Assembly (NCBI RefSeq): GCF_030248535.1
Contig: NZ_JAHGAJ010000016.1
Location: 1 to 64,000 of the forward strand
DNA: 64,000 nucleotides
Reading direction: 5' to 3'
Source of the DNA: Vibrio sp. D404a
GTDB lineage: Bacteria > Pseudomonadota > Gammaproteobacteria > Enterobacterales > Vibrionaceae
The translations under genes were made by a program, and so were the position numbers. Position 1 is the first letter of the stretch, and every line of letters starts with the position of its first letter. This document shows, piece after piece, positions 1 through 7,879 of this stretch. A model generated the notes under the pieces. That model did not search any database. It worked only from the letters and a program-made list of their open reading frames with translations, and had not been told where the DNA came from.

Positions 1-2
1 TG

Positions 3-113
3 GTGACTTTAGCTAAGGAAGCTAAGGAAGCTAAGGAACCTAAGGAAGCTAAGGAAGCTAAGGACAAGTTCACAGCTCCGACAGCTTGCCGTAAACAACA
101 AAAAGCTGCTTGA
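3..113 (+). CDS. 3' end of an unidentified protein (partial)
   Basis: An open frame enters from the left edge and stops at TGA 111-113, giving a 36-residue tail. The tail starts with six Ala/Pro-Lys-Glu/Asp triplets and ends in ACRKQQKAA. I do not recognise it. It is highly charged, as C-terminal tails often are. The stop codon lies inside the left arm of a good terminator hairpin (101-134), which fits the end of a gene. In other vibrios bamD lies near this side of raiA, but nothing here proves that identity. The repeat could also be non-coding, so confidence is low. Confidence 0.4.
   Translation: MTLAKEAKEAKEPKEAKEAKDKFTAPTACRKQQKAA
12..65 (+). repeat. Six 9-bp tandem repeats (GCTAAGGAA)
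   Basis: Six consecutive 9-bp units: GCTAAGGAA three times, CCTAAGGAA, GCTAAGGAA, GCTAAGGAC. Unit length is a multiple of three, so copy-number change would keep the frame and add or remove Ala-Lys-Glu triplets in the tail of the edge gene. Confidence 0.85.
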
Positions 114-134
114 AGCTATGCTCAAGCGGCTTTT
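101..134 (+). terminator. Rho-independent terminator of the edge gene
   Basis: A 13-bp stem pairs AAAAGCTGCTTGA (101-113) with TCAAGCGGCTTTT (122-134), with one G-U pair and an 8-nt loop. The 3' arm ends in four T. It overlaps the stop codon of the upstream frame. Confidence 0.75.
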
Positions 135-165
135 CAAATTTGGCAGATTATCAAAAAAATTCTGA

Positions 166-181
166 TGTGACACACATCACA
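166..181. promoter_or_regulatory. CRP site upstream of raiA
   Basis: TGTGACACACATCACA matches the CRP core TGTGA-N6-TCACA at all ten fixed positions. It lies in the 324-bp gap before raiA. E. coli raiA (yfiA) is reported to be cAMP-CRP dependent, which agrees. The site is almost 300 bp from the raiA start, so either the promoter is far upstream or the site works with the one at 378-393. Confidence 0.75.
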
Positions 182-377
182 AAAACAAAGTGTACATTTA
201 TTCGCCAAGCACCTTTTGAGGGCTGAACGATTTCCCTAAAAACCGTTGTAATTTTTAGCGAACCCTTGGTTTCAATTTATCCTTTTTATTATTGATAACA
301 AGCATTTTTCTCGAAAAACATAGCAATGTTTGCGTGAGATCACATTTGATTTCAATCCTAAAAAACGCCCACCAAAA

Positions 378-393
378 GGCGATCTAGATCACA
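378..393. promoter_or_regulatory. Second CRP-like site before raiA
   Basis: GGCGATCTAGATCACA differs from the palindrome TGTGATCTAGATCACA at two positions in the left half; the right half is perfect and runs into CATT. A weaker third candidate, with only TCACA well conserved, lies at 329-344. The rest of the 135-458 gap is AT-rich with no other clear signal. Confidence 0.55.
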
Positions 394-430
394 TTCTTTC
401 TCACCTAAAAACGTAATCTGGAGTTAACCC

Positions 431-481
431 ATGAGGGATACAACAGAGGAAAACTTCTATGAAAATGAACATCACTGGTAA
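431..481 (+). CDS. Possible 16-residue upstream reading frame overlapping raiA
   Basis: ATG at 431 is preceded by GGAG (420-423) at good distance and reads MRDTTEENFYENEHHW before TAA 479-481. It overlaps the first 23 bases of raiA in another frame, so it could couple or compete with raiA initiation. There is no family to compare with and it may be chance. Confidence 0.25.
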   Translation: MRDTTEENFYENEHHW

Positions 482-794
482 GAACATCGACATCACCTCT
501 GCAATCCGTGAGCACATAGAAAGTAAATTTAGCAAGCTAGAAAAGTGGCAAGTAGACATCATTAGCTGCCAAGCAAGCTTTAGTGAAGAGCCTAACAAGA
601 AGAAAAAATTTGAAGCGGTAATTACCGTACCAAAAGGCCAGCTTGTTGCTTCATCAATCCACGATGACCTATACGTCGCCGTTAATGAGGTTGAACAGAA
701 ACTAGAACGACAACTGAATAAGCTAAGACACAAACCAGAAGCTCGCCGCGCTGAAAAGCCTCAAATTGAAGAGCTAGAAGCTGAAGTAGAATAA
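459..794 (+). CDS. raiA: Ribosome-associated inhibitor A (protein Y)
   Basis: 111 residues, close to the 113 of E. coli RaiA. It binds in the 30S decoding channel and silences ribosomes in cold or stationary phase. The whole chain is one S30AE/HPF domain: the start MNITGKNIDIT, the central KLEKWQ and the LERQLNKLRHK helix with EARR match RaiA closely. The short acidic tail EELEAEVE is as in RaiA rather than long HPF. The start is supported by AGAGGA at 445-450. It is monocistronic, with CRP-type sites upstream and a terminator at 816-842. Confidence 0.96.
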   Translation: MKMNITGKNIDITSAIREHIESKFSKLEKWQVDIISCQASFSEEPNKKKKFEAVITVPKGQLVASSIHDDLYVAVNEVEQKLERQLNKLRHKPEARRAEKPQIEELEAEVE

Positions 795-815
795 GAGAAA
801 TAAAAGGATTCGAAG

Positions 816-842
816 ATAGCGCCAATACGGCGCTATTTTTTT
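816..842 (+). terminator. raiA terminator
   Basis: ATAGCGCC (816-823) pairs with GGCGCTAT (829-836) across a 5-nt loop, and the 3' arm runs into seven T. Confidence 0.85.
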
Positions 843-844
843 GC

Positions 845-873
845 TTGACGCTTGTAGCTCGCTTGCTTATTGT
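845..873 (+). promoter_or_regulatory. pheL-pheA promoter
   Basis: TTGACG (845-850), a 17-bp spacer and TATTGT (868-873) form a sigma-70 promoter about 30 bp upstream of the pheL start codon, directly after the raiA terminator. Confidence 0.6.
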
Positions 874-903
874 GTTTAAACATTCAAAAAACAAACTATT
901 TTT

Positions 904-951
904 ATGCACACTCAAACTCTGTTTATTTTTGACTTCTTTTTCCTTCCGTAA
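904..951 (+). CDS. pheL: phe leader peptide
   Basis: This 15-codon frame reads MHTQTLFIFDFFFLP and stops with TAA 949-951. Five of 15 residues are Phe, in the cluster FIFDFFF, like E. coli PheL. Its job is regulatory: ribosome stalling at Phe codons when charged tRNA-Phe is scarce selects the antiterminator. It lies between a good promoter and the pheA attenuator. Its ribosome site is weak, as is common in leader peptides. Confidence 0.88.
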   Translation: MHTQTLFIFDFFFLP

Positions 952-954
952 ATC

Positions 955-1025
955 GGAGGCTAAGTCGTTTTAGAAAAACAAGTCAAAAACGAACAGAAAG
1001 CCTCCCACTCAAGGGAGGCTTTTTT
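955..1025 (+). promoter_or_regulatory. pheA attenuator
   Basis: The terminator pairs AGCCTCCC (999-1006) with GGGAGGCT (1013-1020), followed by TTTTT. The same GGAGGCT word occurs at 955-961, just after the pheL stop, and can pair with AGCCTCC (999-1005) to form the alternative antiterminator. This is the arrangement of a Phe-tRNA-sensing attenuator upstream of pheA. Confidence 0.88.
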
Positions 1026-1039
1026 ATAAGGACCCATTT

Positions 1040-2215
1040 ATGACTGATCAACCCATTTCGCTTGATGAAATTCGCCTTCGCTTAAATGAGCTTGATGACC
1101 AGCTCCTAAGCTTGTTGTCTGAGCGCCGTAAACTCAGCATTGAAGTTGCTAAAAGCAAAGTAGAGACATCAAAGCCAGTTCGAGATGCCGTTCGTGAGCA
1201 ACAACTGCTAGTGAAACTGATCGGTAATGGAAAAGACAAGTACGAGCTTGATGCTCAGTACATCACAAAACTGTTTCACACCATCATTGAAGATTCCGTC
1301 CTTCTACAACAGTCTTATTTGCAAAACCTTGCTAACCCACAAAGCCGTAAGCCATTGGCACGTGTCGCTTTTCTTGGAGCAAAAGGGTCATACTCACACC
1401 TTGCGAGCCGCGAATACTTCAGCCGTCGTAATACCGAGCTGATCGAACTGAACTGCAGCCACTTCAAAGAGGTGACATCAACGGTTGAGTCTGGTCATGC
1501 TGACTATGGCGTGCTGCCAATTGAGAACACCAGCTCAGGGTCAATCAATGAGGTTTATGACCTACTACAGCACACGACGCTCTATATCGTGGGTGAACTG
1601 TCTCAACCTATCGAGCACTGCTTGGTCGCGAAAAAAGACATTCGCTTAGAAGACATCACCACATTGTACTCGCACCCACAACCGCATCAGCAATGTAGTG
1701 AATTCTTAAGCCGCTTAAAGGGTGTGACTCTAGAGTCTTGTGCGAGCACTGCTGACGCAATGAAGAAAGTCAAAGATCTTGATGACGACACCGTAGCTGC
1801 GATCGGTAACTCTTCAAGCGGTAAGCTTTACGGCCTTCAGCCAATTCAAGGCAACATTGCCAATCAAACCGAAAACCACACTCGCTTTATTGTAGTTGCG
1901 CGTAAGCCCGTTGAAGTATCAACCCAAATCCCAGCGAAAACGACTTTAATCATGTCAACTTCGCAAGAAGCGGGCTCTCTAGTGGAAACACTACTGATTC
2001 TTCAACGCTACGGTATCAACATGACTAAGCTAGAATCGCGTCCAATTATGGGTAATCCTTGGGAAGAGATGTTCTATGTTGATCTAGAAGCTCACCTAGA
2101 TTCCGACAACATGCAACAAGCAATTGCCGAACTGACCAGCATTACGCGCCACTTGAAAGTTCTTGGTTGCTACCCAAGTGAAAACATCAAAGCAACACAA
2201 GTAAAGCTCAACTAG
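1040..2215 (+). CDS. pheA: Bifunctional chorismate mutase/prephenate dehydratase (P-protein)
   Basis: Cytoplasmic enzyme converting chorismate to prephenate and then to phenylpyruvate, the committed steps to phenylalanine. 391 residues against 386 in E. coli. An AroQ chorismate mutase domain fills roughly residues 1-95. The dehydratase domain (about 105-290) has LPIENTSSGSINEVYDLL and the Thr-Arg-Phe motif in NHTRFIVVAR. The C-terminal ACT domain carries KLESRP, part of the Phe allosteric site. AAGGA at 1028-1032 supports the ATG. Expression should follow the pheL attenuator. No strong terminator separates it from the next operon. Confidence 0.97.
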   Translation: MTDQPISLDEIRLRLNELDDQLLSLLSERRKLSIEVAKSKVETSKPVRDAVREQQLLVKLIGNGKDKYELDAQYITKLFHTIIEDSVLLQQSYLQNLANPQSRKPLARVAFLGAKGSYSHLASREYFSRRNTELIELNCSHFKEVTSTVESGHADYGVLPIENTSSGSINEVYDLLQHTTLYIVGELSQPIEHCLVAKKDIRLEDITTLYSHPQPHQQCSEFLSRLKGVTLESCASTADAMKKVKDLDDDTVAAIGNSSSGKLYGLQPIQGNIANQTENHTRFIVVARKPVEVSTQIPAKTTLIMSTSQEAGSLVETLLILQRYGINMTKLESRPIMGNPWEEMFYVDLEAHLDSDNMQQAIAELTSITRHLKVLGCYPSENIKATQVKLN

Positions 2216-2262
2216 TTTGTTAACAAATTGGTTATTTAGTTAAAAAACAGAATAAGTAGCTA

Positions 2263-2291
2263 CTGACTTATTAGCCTAGAAACCGTACAAT
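2263..2291 (+). promoter_or_regulatory. Putative promoter of the NspS-MbaA operon
   Basis: CTGACT (2263-2268), a 17-bp spacer and TACAAT (2286-2291) match sigma-70 hexamers at 4/6 and 5/6. The first gene starts 21 bp further on with AGAGG as ribosome site. Confidence 0.5.
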
Positions 2292-2312
2292 ACCCCCATT
2301 AAGAGGTGATGT

Positions 2313-3389
2313 ATGCGTTTGTTATGTTCGTTGGTTAGTGGCTTACTTATTGTGTTAATGCCATGTTTTGCTGTGGCAAAGAGTAACCCGACCCTCACTA
2401 TCTTCAACTGGCAACACTACCTTTCTGACCACGTCATCGCGCTCTGGGAGCAAGAGACGGGCGTCACCATCAAACAACTCTATTTCGACAGCGATATCAA
2501 ACGTGATCGCATCATCAATCAGTTGACACGTAACGACCTAGATATCGCGATTTTAGATGAAGTCTCTGCGCGAAACTTTTCTCGCCAACACCGGCTCCAT
2601 AAGCTGAGTGATAGCGCATTGATCCCTAATCAAAGCAACATTCCAGAGCTATGGCGCAATCAGTGTGGTGAATATGCCGTCCCTTATTTTTGGGGCACTA
2701 TCGGCCTTATCTACCGTAAAGATATGTTCCCAGAGCCACCGACAAGCTGGAACGAGATTTTATCGCCGAAGCCAGAGCATCAAGGTCATCTAGCTATGCA
2801 GGGTGACTATATCGACCTACTGCTCCCCTCTTTGTTTGTGCGCGGCGTATCGGCACATACTACCAATCAAGCGGTGCTCAAAGAGGTTTATCAAGAGTTA
2901 CTGGCACAGGTTCCCTACGTAGCAACCTATGAATACCTACTAACGTACATCGAGAAAGACCCATCACGAGCGAGCAACATTCACCTTGCCGCTGGTTACA
3001 GCGGTGATGAGGTAACACTGCAAAGCTTCACTCCCGATTATGAATGGGGGTTCAATGTTCCAGACGAAGGGACTATTTTGTGGGTTGATTGCCTAGCTAT
3101 ACTCAACGATGCACCAAATCCTGAACTGGCCGCGCGCTTTCTTAACTTTCTTCATCGTCCAGATATCGCGGCTCTCAATGCATTAGATTTGTCGATGACC
3201 ACCACTAACGACCAAGCGCACCAGCATATTCCTCCTTACGAGAAGCAGTATTTGGCGCTCTATCCCGACCAAAGTTTGCTGGACAAGGCGCAGTTCTACT
3301 CTACCTTAATCAATACCTCGATGACGCTTCGCAACCGAATCAGCCATGCGGTGATTCAACATCACAGGCAGCTTACCGACAATGATTAA
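2313..3389 (+). CDS. NspS-like periplasmic polyamine-binding protein, copy 1
   Basis: 358 residues with a signal peptide (about 1-22, ending FAVA). The rest is a PotD-type solute-binding protein. TIFNWQHYL keeps the Trp and Tyr (W33, Y36) that line the polyamine site of E. coli PotD, and LWVDC (W257, D259) matches PotD W255 and D257. YFWG and the SGDE turn are also typical. There is no ABC permease nearby. It sits after pheA and before mbaA, the place of nspS in V. cholerae, where NspS reports norspermidine and spermidine to MbaA. It overlaps the next gene by 8 bp, so translation is probably coupled. Which of the two copies is the true nspS ortholog cannot be settled here. Confidence 0.82.
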   Translation: MRLLCSLVSGLLIVLMPCFAVAKSNPTLTIFNWQHYLSDHVIALWEQETGVTIKQLYFDSDIKRDRIINQLTRNDLDIAILDEVSARNFSRQHRLHKLSDSALIPNQSNIPELWRNQCGEYAVPYFWGTIGLIYRKDMFPEPPTSWNEILSPKPEHQGHLAMQGDYIDLLLPSLFVRGVSAHTTNQAVLKEVYQELLAQVPYVATYEYLLTYIEKDPSRASNIHLAAGYSGDEVTLQSFTPDYEWGFNVPDEGTILWVDCLAILNDAPNPELAARFLNFLHRPDIAALNALDLSMTTTNDQAHQHIPPYEKQYLALYPDQSLLDKAQFYSTLINTSMTLRNRISHAVIQHHRQLTDND

Positions 3390-4422
3390 ACCGTTTTTAT
3401 TTTCTCTCGCTGCAATGCTCCCCACAGCACTCAATGCAGCAGAACCACTCCAGCTTTATGTCTGGGAAGATACATTGGGCTCAGGGGTGCAGAAGAAGTG
3501 GGAATCGGACAATAACCAGTCCTTACTGTTGCACTACTTTGATAATGATGATGAACGCAACAAGCTAATGCTCAACAGCGATAGTTTGCCGTTTGATGTT
3601 GTGGTATTCGATAATGTTTCTGCCAACATTTATGGGAAACAAGGGGCGCTCGTCGATCTCTCTGAATTACCTAATCGCCAGCACATCAGTCCGCGTTGGT
3701 TAGAAGCGTGTGGTGATCACGCTGTTCCTTATTTTTGGGGCGTCTTGGGTCTGGTTTATCGAGAAAGCAAACTGGCGGTTCCTCCCTCGTCATGGCGTGA
3801 ACTCATCTATCCAAGCAGCGATGTGAAAGGTCACATTAGCCTTATCGAGGATACCATAGAGACACTTTTACCCGTGATGTACGTACTTGGTTACCCAACT
3901 CATTCGGACGATACTAAGTCACTGAGAGAAGCGCATCAGGTATTGCTTAATCTCCAGCCCGATATCTTGACCTATGAGTATCCAATCTCATACGTCAAAA
4001 GCCATGATAATGCGGACTCTCTCTTTCTATCAATGGCTTACAGCGGCGATCAATTCTCGCTAAATCAATCTCTTGAACAGGAGGATTGGCAGTTTGTTAT
4101 TCCGTCTGAAGGTACGCATATTTGGGTCGATTGTATCGCGATTAATAGCGCATCAATACAGCAAGAAAATGCTAAGAAACTTCTGAACGATCTTATGAAC
4201 CCTGCTATTGCGGCACAAAACGCCTTGGAAGTAATGGCAGCGACACCAAACCTTTCTGCGCTCGCACTGCTTCCGGAATCTTATACTCAAGACAGCACAC
4301 TGTTCCCTTCACAGGAAATCATCAGCAAAAGTGTAATTGATAGAAGACTTACTCCGAATAACATAAACTTGCGAGCTAAAATCATTAATAATGTTGTGAA
4401 AAGTCATGAAGCTCAGTACTAA
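3382..4422 (+). CDS. NspS-like periplasmic polyamine-binding protein, copy 2
   Basis: 346 residues with a signal peptide (about 1-19, ending ALNA). It is a PotD/NspS-type binding protein and a clear paralogue of the preceding gene: both share VPYFWG, a TYEY segment, YSGD and W-V-D-C (W248, D250 here). It differs where PotD has Trp-x-x-Tyr: LYVWEDTLG keeps W28 but has Thr31 instead of Tyr, so ligand choice may differ. It overlaps copy 1 by 8 bp and mbaA by 17 bp. The tight overlap with mbaA suggests it is a sensor subunit of MbaA rather than a transporter component. Confidence 0.82.
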   Translation: MIKPFLFSLAAMLPTALNAAEPLQLYVWEDTLGSGVQKKWESDNNQSLLLHYFDNDDERNKLMLNSDSLPFDVVVFDNVSANIYGKQGALVDLSELPNRQHISPRWLEACGDHAVPYFWGVLGLVYRESKLAVPPSSWRELIYPSSDVKGHISLIEDTIETLLPVMYVLGYPTHSDDTKSLREAHQVLLNLQPDILTYEYPISYVKSHDNADSLFLSMAYSGDQFSLNQSLEQEDWQFVIPSEGTHIWVDCIAINSASIQQENAKKLLNDLMNPAIAAQNALEVMAATPNLSALALLPESYTQDSTLFPSQEIISKSVIDRRLTPNNINLRAKIINNVVKSHEAQY

Positions 4423-6754
4423 AATATTACTTCTCATTGCACCAGTGATTCTTTTCAGCGCGGCCGCTTCGAGCTACATCATCTACACCAACCAAAAAAT
4501 TAGCTTAATTAAACGAGAAGACAACGCACTTCAACTGAGCATGGAAAAATTGGCGGGGCACTTTCGTCAATCGCGCTCTTTTCTCAACAGTTACTCTTAT
4601 ACCCTAACTAAAAGCGACATCGTAAAGCGCTACTTCTTGGTTGGCGATAACCCCTACCGAGAGTTGGAGCTGATCGACAACTTGCAACAGACTATTCAGC
4701 TACTTCAAGATGGCAATGAAAGCTTCACGGGATTAGCCCTATTGGACGGCAACCGCCAGCTCAGCTACTACGCCGAAAACAGCAGTGACCCATTTGCCGA
4801 AATAGATCCTAAGATCCTGAAGTTTATCAACGATAAGTACCTTGAAACCGCCGCAACCTCTAACATCAGTTACACGCAGAACTCCCAAGGAGAAGGCATG
4901 TTAGTGCGTTATGAGGTTCTCGATAAACGCACTATCTCGACACCGCTTAGCTATCAACTCGACGATGTATTCTTTGTGGTGGTCTCAGTCTCGTTAGATA
5001 AATTCAATTCATTGCGCAAACAGATAGAGTTTGAATATCAGACCAGTCTGTTTTTCACCTCATCGCCCGTTGCGCCGGAAAGTGAATTGACCCAATCAGT
5101 CAGGTTGGCACCGAGCCTCTATGTCACCGTAGACCCAGCCAAGTTCCTCCTCAATAACAAACTCCACTCGATCTGGAATGAGATCAGCTTCTCCTTTGCC
5201 TTATCAGCGCTAGTTACTGTCATTCTGCTTCTGTTGCTACTTTCTCGGAGCGTGATAAATCCGATCGCGAGACTGGATCGACAACTGCAGCAGGTTGAAA
5301 AGCGCCAACGTAAAAACATCGAGCGACTGAGCAGCAACGATGAAATCGGCCGCCTGTCTGAGCGATTTTACGATATGTACCAAGAGCTGGATGATACCTA
5401 CCAGCAGACCAAGATATTGGCGGAAAACGATCCGCTAACCAAGATCGCCAATCGTCATCAATTTCAGTCCTTTGTCGACAATGCGCTGCCAGAGAAAGAC
5501 GCCACCAGCAATACTTGGATCCTCTACTTAGATCTCGATAACTTTAAGTTTGTGAATGACAAGTATGGCCACCAAGTCGGTGACTCGATCTTGATCGCCT
5601 TTTCAGAAAGAATCACCGCGCTATGTCAGGAATATCAAACTCGCCACTTAGCCCACTGTATGCCTGCAAGGCTTTCTGGCGATGAGTTTGTGGTGTTCAT
5701 CAATGCGCCTGAAATATCAGGCAATATTGAGCACTCGTTCTCAGAGCAACTACTGACACCGCTCCAACAAGGCTTTGTTACGCACTCGGGCAACTTCCCT
5801 ATCACCGTCAGTATTGGGGTTGCGACCTACCCGAATGATGGTGAAGACATAGAGAAACTGCTGTCCAATGCCGATACCGCCATGTATCAAGCCAAGCGAG
5901 CAGGTAAGAACCAATCGGCCTACTACTCACGCGATTTAGACAAAGCGATTCAGCGTCAAGCCAACATTGAACGTGCACTGCGTGACGGCAGCTGTAATAG
6001 TGAATTCTCGCTGGTTTATATGCCGTATATGAACGCCAGCGGTGAGACCGTGGTCGGTTTTGAGGTATTACTGCGCTGGCATTCGAAGCAGTTAGGGTTT
6101 GTTCCTCCTGATGAATTCATCCCCATTGCTGAACAGACCGGGCTATTTGAGCAGGTCGATAAATGGGTTATCGAGCACGCCTTTAACGGTTTTGACCGCC
6201 TACAGTCACAGTTCGAACACCCGGTTCAGTTATCGATCAACCTCTCCTCTGCGGGTATTGAAACCACGCACTTGGCAGAGTTCATCGATCAACATGCCGA
6301 CGCTCACAACATTCCGCCTCACCTGATCGATTTCGAGATAACAGAGACCTTTGAATCAGGTGCTCAAGGTTTCCCTCTGCTCAACGAGCTGTCCCGAATG
6401 GGCTATATGCTGGCAATTGATGATTTTGGCTCCGGCTTTACCTCGATAACCCAACTGGTTCAGTACCCAACACAAAAAATCAAACTGGATAAGGGCTTCT
6501 TAGAGACCTTAATTGAAACCGATAATCAAAACATAGTGAAACCTGTAATCGAGCTATGTCACGCTCAAGGTAAAAAGGTAACGGCTGAGGGCATTGAAAC
6601 CCAAGCGATGCATCAATGGTTAGTTGAAGCAGAGTGCGACCTTTTGCAAGGCTATTATTTTGGCAAACCGATGCCACTAGAGGAGCTCGGTATATGGTAT
6701 AAAAGCCATCAGGATCGATGGAGCGCATCGCCACAAAAAGCACTAACAAAATAA
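4406..6754 (+). CDS. mbaA: MbaA-like inner-membrane GGDEF/EAL protein
   Basis: 782 residues. A first membrane helix (about 6-25), a periplasmic domain (about 26-257), a second helix (about 259-281), a HAMP linker with NDEIGRLSERF, then GGDEF and EAL domains. The cyclase signature is SGDEF (424-428) after LTKIANRHQF, so it may still be active. The phosphodiesterase signature is EVLLR (553-557), with later DDFGSGF and AEGIE motifs intact. In V. cholerae MbaA tunes c-di-GMP and biofilm in answer to NspS bound to polyamines. Here two binding proteins precede it in one overlapping operon. The ATG lies inside the end of copy 2, implying translational coupling. Confidence 0.9.
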   Translation: MKLSTKILLLIAPVILFSAAASSYIIYTNQKISLIKREDNALQLSMEKLAGHFRQSRSFLNSYSYTLTKSDIVKRYFLVGDNPYRELELIDNLQQTIQLLQDGNESFTGLALLDGNRQLSYYAENSSDPFAEIDPKILKFINDKYLETAATSNISYTQNSQGEGMLVRYEVLDKRTISTPLSYQLDDVFFVVVSVSLDKFNSLRKQIEFEYQTSLFFTSSPVAPESELTQSVRLAPSLYVTVDPAKFLLNNKLHSIWNEISFSFALSALVTVILLLLLLSRSVINPIARLDRQLQQVEKRQRKNIERLSSNDEIGRLSERFYDMYQELDDTYQQTKILAENDPLTKIANRHQFQSFVDNALPEKDATSNTWILYLDLDNFKFVNDKYGHQVGDSILIAFSERITALCQEYQTRHLAHCMPARLSGDEFVVFINAPEISGNIEHSFSEQLLTPLQQGFVTHSGNFPITVSIGVATYPNDGEDIEKLLSNADTAMYQAKRAGKNQSAYYSRDLDKAIQRQANIERALRDGSCNSEFSLVYMPYMNASGETVVGFEVLLRWHSKQLGFVPPDEFIPIAEQTGLFEQVDKWVIEHAFNGFDRLQSQFEHPVQLSINLSSAGIETTHLAEFIDQHADAHNIPPHLIDFEITETFESGAQGFPLLNELSRMGYMLAIDDFGSGFTSITQLVQYPTQKIKLDKGFLETLIETDNQNIVKPVIELCHAQGKKVTAEGIETQAMHQWLVEAECDLLQGYYFGKPMPLEELGIWYKSHQDRWSASPQKALTK

Positions 6755-6772
6755 CGAATAAGAAAGAGAATC

Positions 6773-7297
6773 ATGAAAACAGTCATTATTGCGTCACTCA
6801 ACCCAGCCAAAATCAACGCGGTAAAAAGTGCGTTTGATGCCGCTTTCCCAAATCAAGAATTTGACTTTCAAGGCGTTAGCGTTGCCAGTGGTGTTGCGGA
6901 CCAACCGATGAGTAATCAAGAGACCTATCAAGGTGCCGTTAATCGCGTGAACAACGCTATTCAAGCCAGCCCAAATGGCGATTTTTATGTTGGCCTAGAA
7001 GCCGGGATTGAAGGCAATGTTACCTTTGCTTGGATGGTGATTGAATCGAACGGGCAGCGTGGTGAATCTCGCTCTGCAAGTTTAATGCTACCACCGCTGG
7101 TTATTGAGAAGCTCGCCGATGCTAATGAACTGGGTGATGTCATGGATGAGGTGTTTGGCACTGACAACATCAAACAGAAAGGTGGCGCGATTGGGTTACT
7201 GACTCATAACCAACTCACTCGCAGTTCGGTCTACCACCAAGCGCTCATTCTAGCTCTGATTCCATTTGTAAATCCTGAGCACTTCCCAAAACAATAA
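6773..7297 (+). CDS. yjjX: Inosine/xanthosine triphosphatase
   Basis: 174 residues, the family length. YjjX hydrolyses ITP and XTP and so keeps deaminated purines out of nucleic acids. It opens with the family start [18 protein letters not shown] and contains [11 protein letters not shown] and [10 protein letters not shown], the nucleotide and metal binding regions. It follows mbaA by 18 bp and probably shares that transcript, as the same gene does in V. cholerae, with no known functional link to polyamine sensing. Transcription ends at the hairpin 7396-7425. Confidence 0.94.
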   Translation: MKTVIIASLNPAKINAVKSAFDAAFPNQEFDFQGVSVASGVADQPMSNQETYQGAVNRVNNAIQASPNGDFYVGLEAGIEGNVTFAWMVIESNGQRGESRSASLMLPPLVIEKLADANELGDVMDEVFGTDNIKQKGGAIGLLTHNQLTRSSVYHQALILALIPFVNPEHFPKQ

Positions 7298-7395
7298 CGG
7301 GAGCAAATGAGGGCGTGTCTTTCTGAGTCGATAAAAGAGAGCGACCAATCAGAGCAATATCGTTGAAGAGAAAGCCGTTCCTTGAATTAAAAAGC

Positions 7396-7425
7396 AAAAA
7401 CGCTAGCCGAAGCTAGCGTTTTTTT
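7396..7425. terminator. Bidirectional terminator between yjjX and trpR
   Basis: A-rich tract, CGCTAGC (7401-7407), a 4-nt loop, GCTAGCG (7412-7418) and a T tract. It has U-runs on both strands and serves the two converging genes. Confidence 0.9.
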
Positions 7426-7444
7426 GTTGTCTGATTAAGATGCG

Positions 7445-7765
7445 CTATTTAAGCAACAACTGGGCAATCTCTTGCTTCTCTTGTTCCGACTTGGCCTTTA
7501 GCTCATTGGAACCTCTAGTGATGGTTGCCACACCTACCCCTAGCATCTGGCTGATTTGGCGCTGAGATAGATCACCTTTCATCAACTCACAAAGAATGTT
7601 AACACGAGCGACCAAGGCTTCACGCTCATCGGGTGTCATCATCATGGTCAGTAACAGTTCATGCTGATCATTTTCAGCGGCACTTTTTACTAAATCCATC
7701 AACTCTTGCCAATTGCTGTACTCTGGTTGTGATGCCATATCCCTACACTTATCTCTTACTGTCAT
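7445..7765 (-). CDS. trpR: Trp operon repressor
   Basis: 106 residues (E. coli 108). A tryptophan-activated dimeric repressor. MTPDEREALVARV and SQRQISQMLGVGVATITRGSN match the family, the latter being the helix-turn-helix. The start is open: ATG 7765 gives 106 residues, while an internal ATG at 7738 (MASQPEYSNW) would give 97. Neither has a strong ribosome site. It lies downstream of slt on the same strand, as in E. coli, and probably has its own promoter. Confidence 0.93.
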   Translation of the reverse strand: MTVRDKCRDMASQPEYSNWQELMDLVKSAAENDQHELLLTMMMTPDEREALVARVNILCELMKGDLSQRQISQMLGVGVATITRGSNELKAKSEQEKQEIAQLLLK

Positions 7766-7775
7766 TCAATCTAAT

Positions 7776-7834
7776 AAAGGCAGACGCGCTGCGACTGCCT
7801 TTTAATGTATACCGAAACCCTATAGTGAATCCAA
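7776..7834 (-). promoter_or_regulatory. Possible trpR promoter and overlapping inverted repeat
   Basis: On the minus strand TTGGAT (7834-7829), a 17-bp spacer and TATACA (7811-7806) could be a weak promoter. Just downstream is an inverted repeat, AAAGGCAG with CTGCCTTT, over about 7776-7803 around the expected start point. It does not match the classical trp operator, so it may be an slt transcript hairpin instead. Confidence 0.3.
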
Positions 7835-7879
7835 TTTAAAAAAGAATTCCATCAGCAATCACTAGGTTGGGTTTGACGG

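Noticed and set aside
7776..7803. Classical trp operator at trpR
   Set aside because: The inverted repeat there does not match the known TrpR operator core CTAG-rich palindrome.
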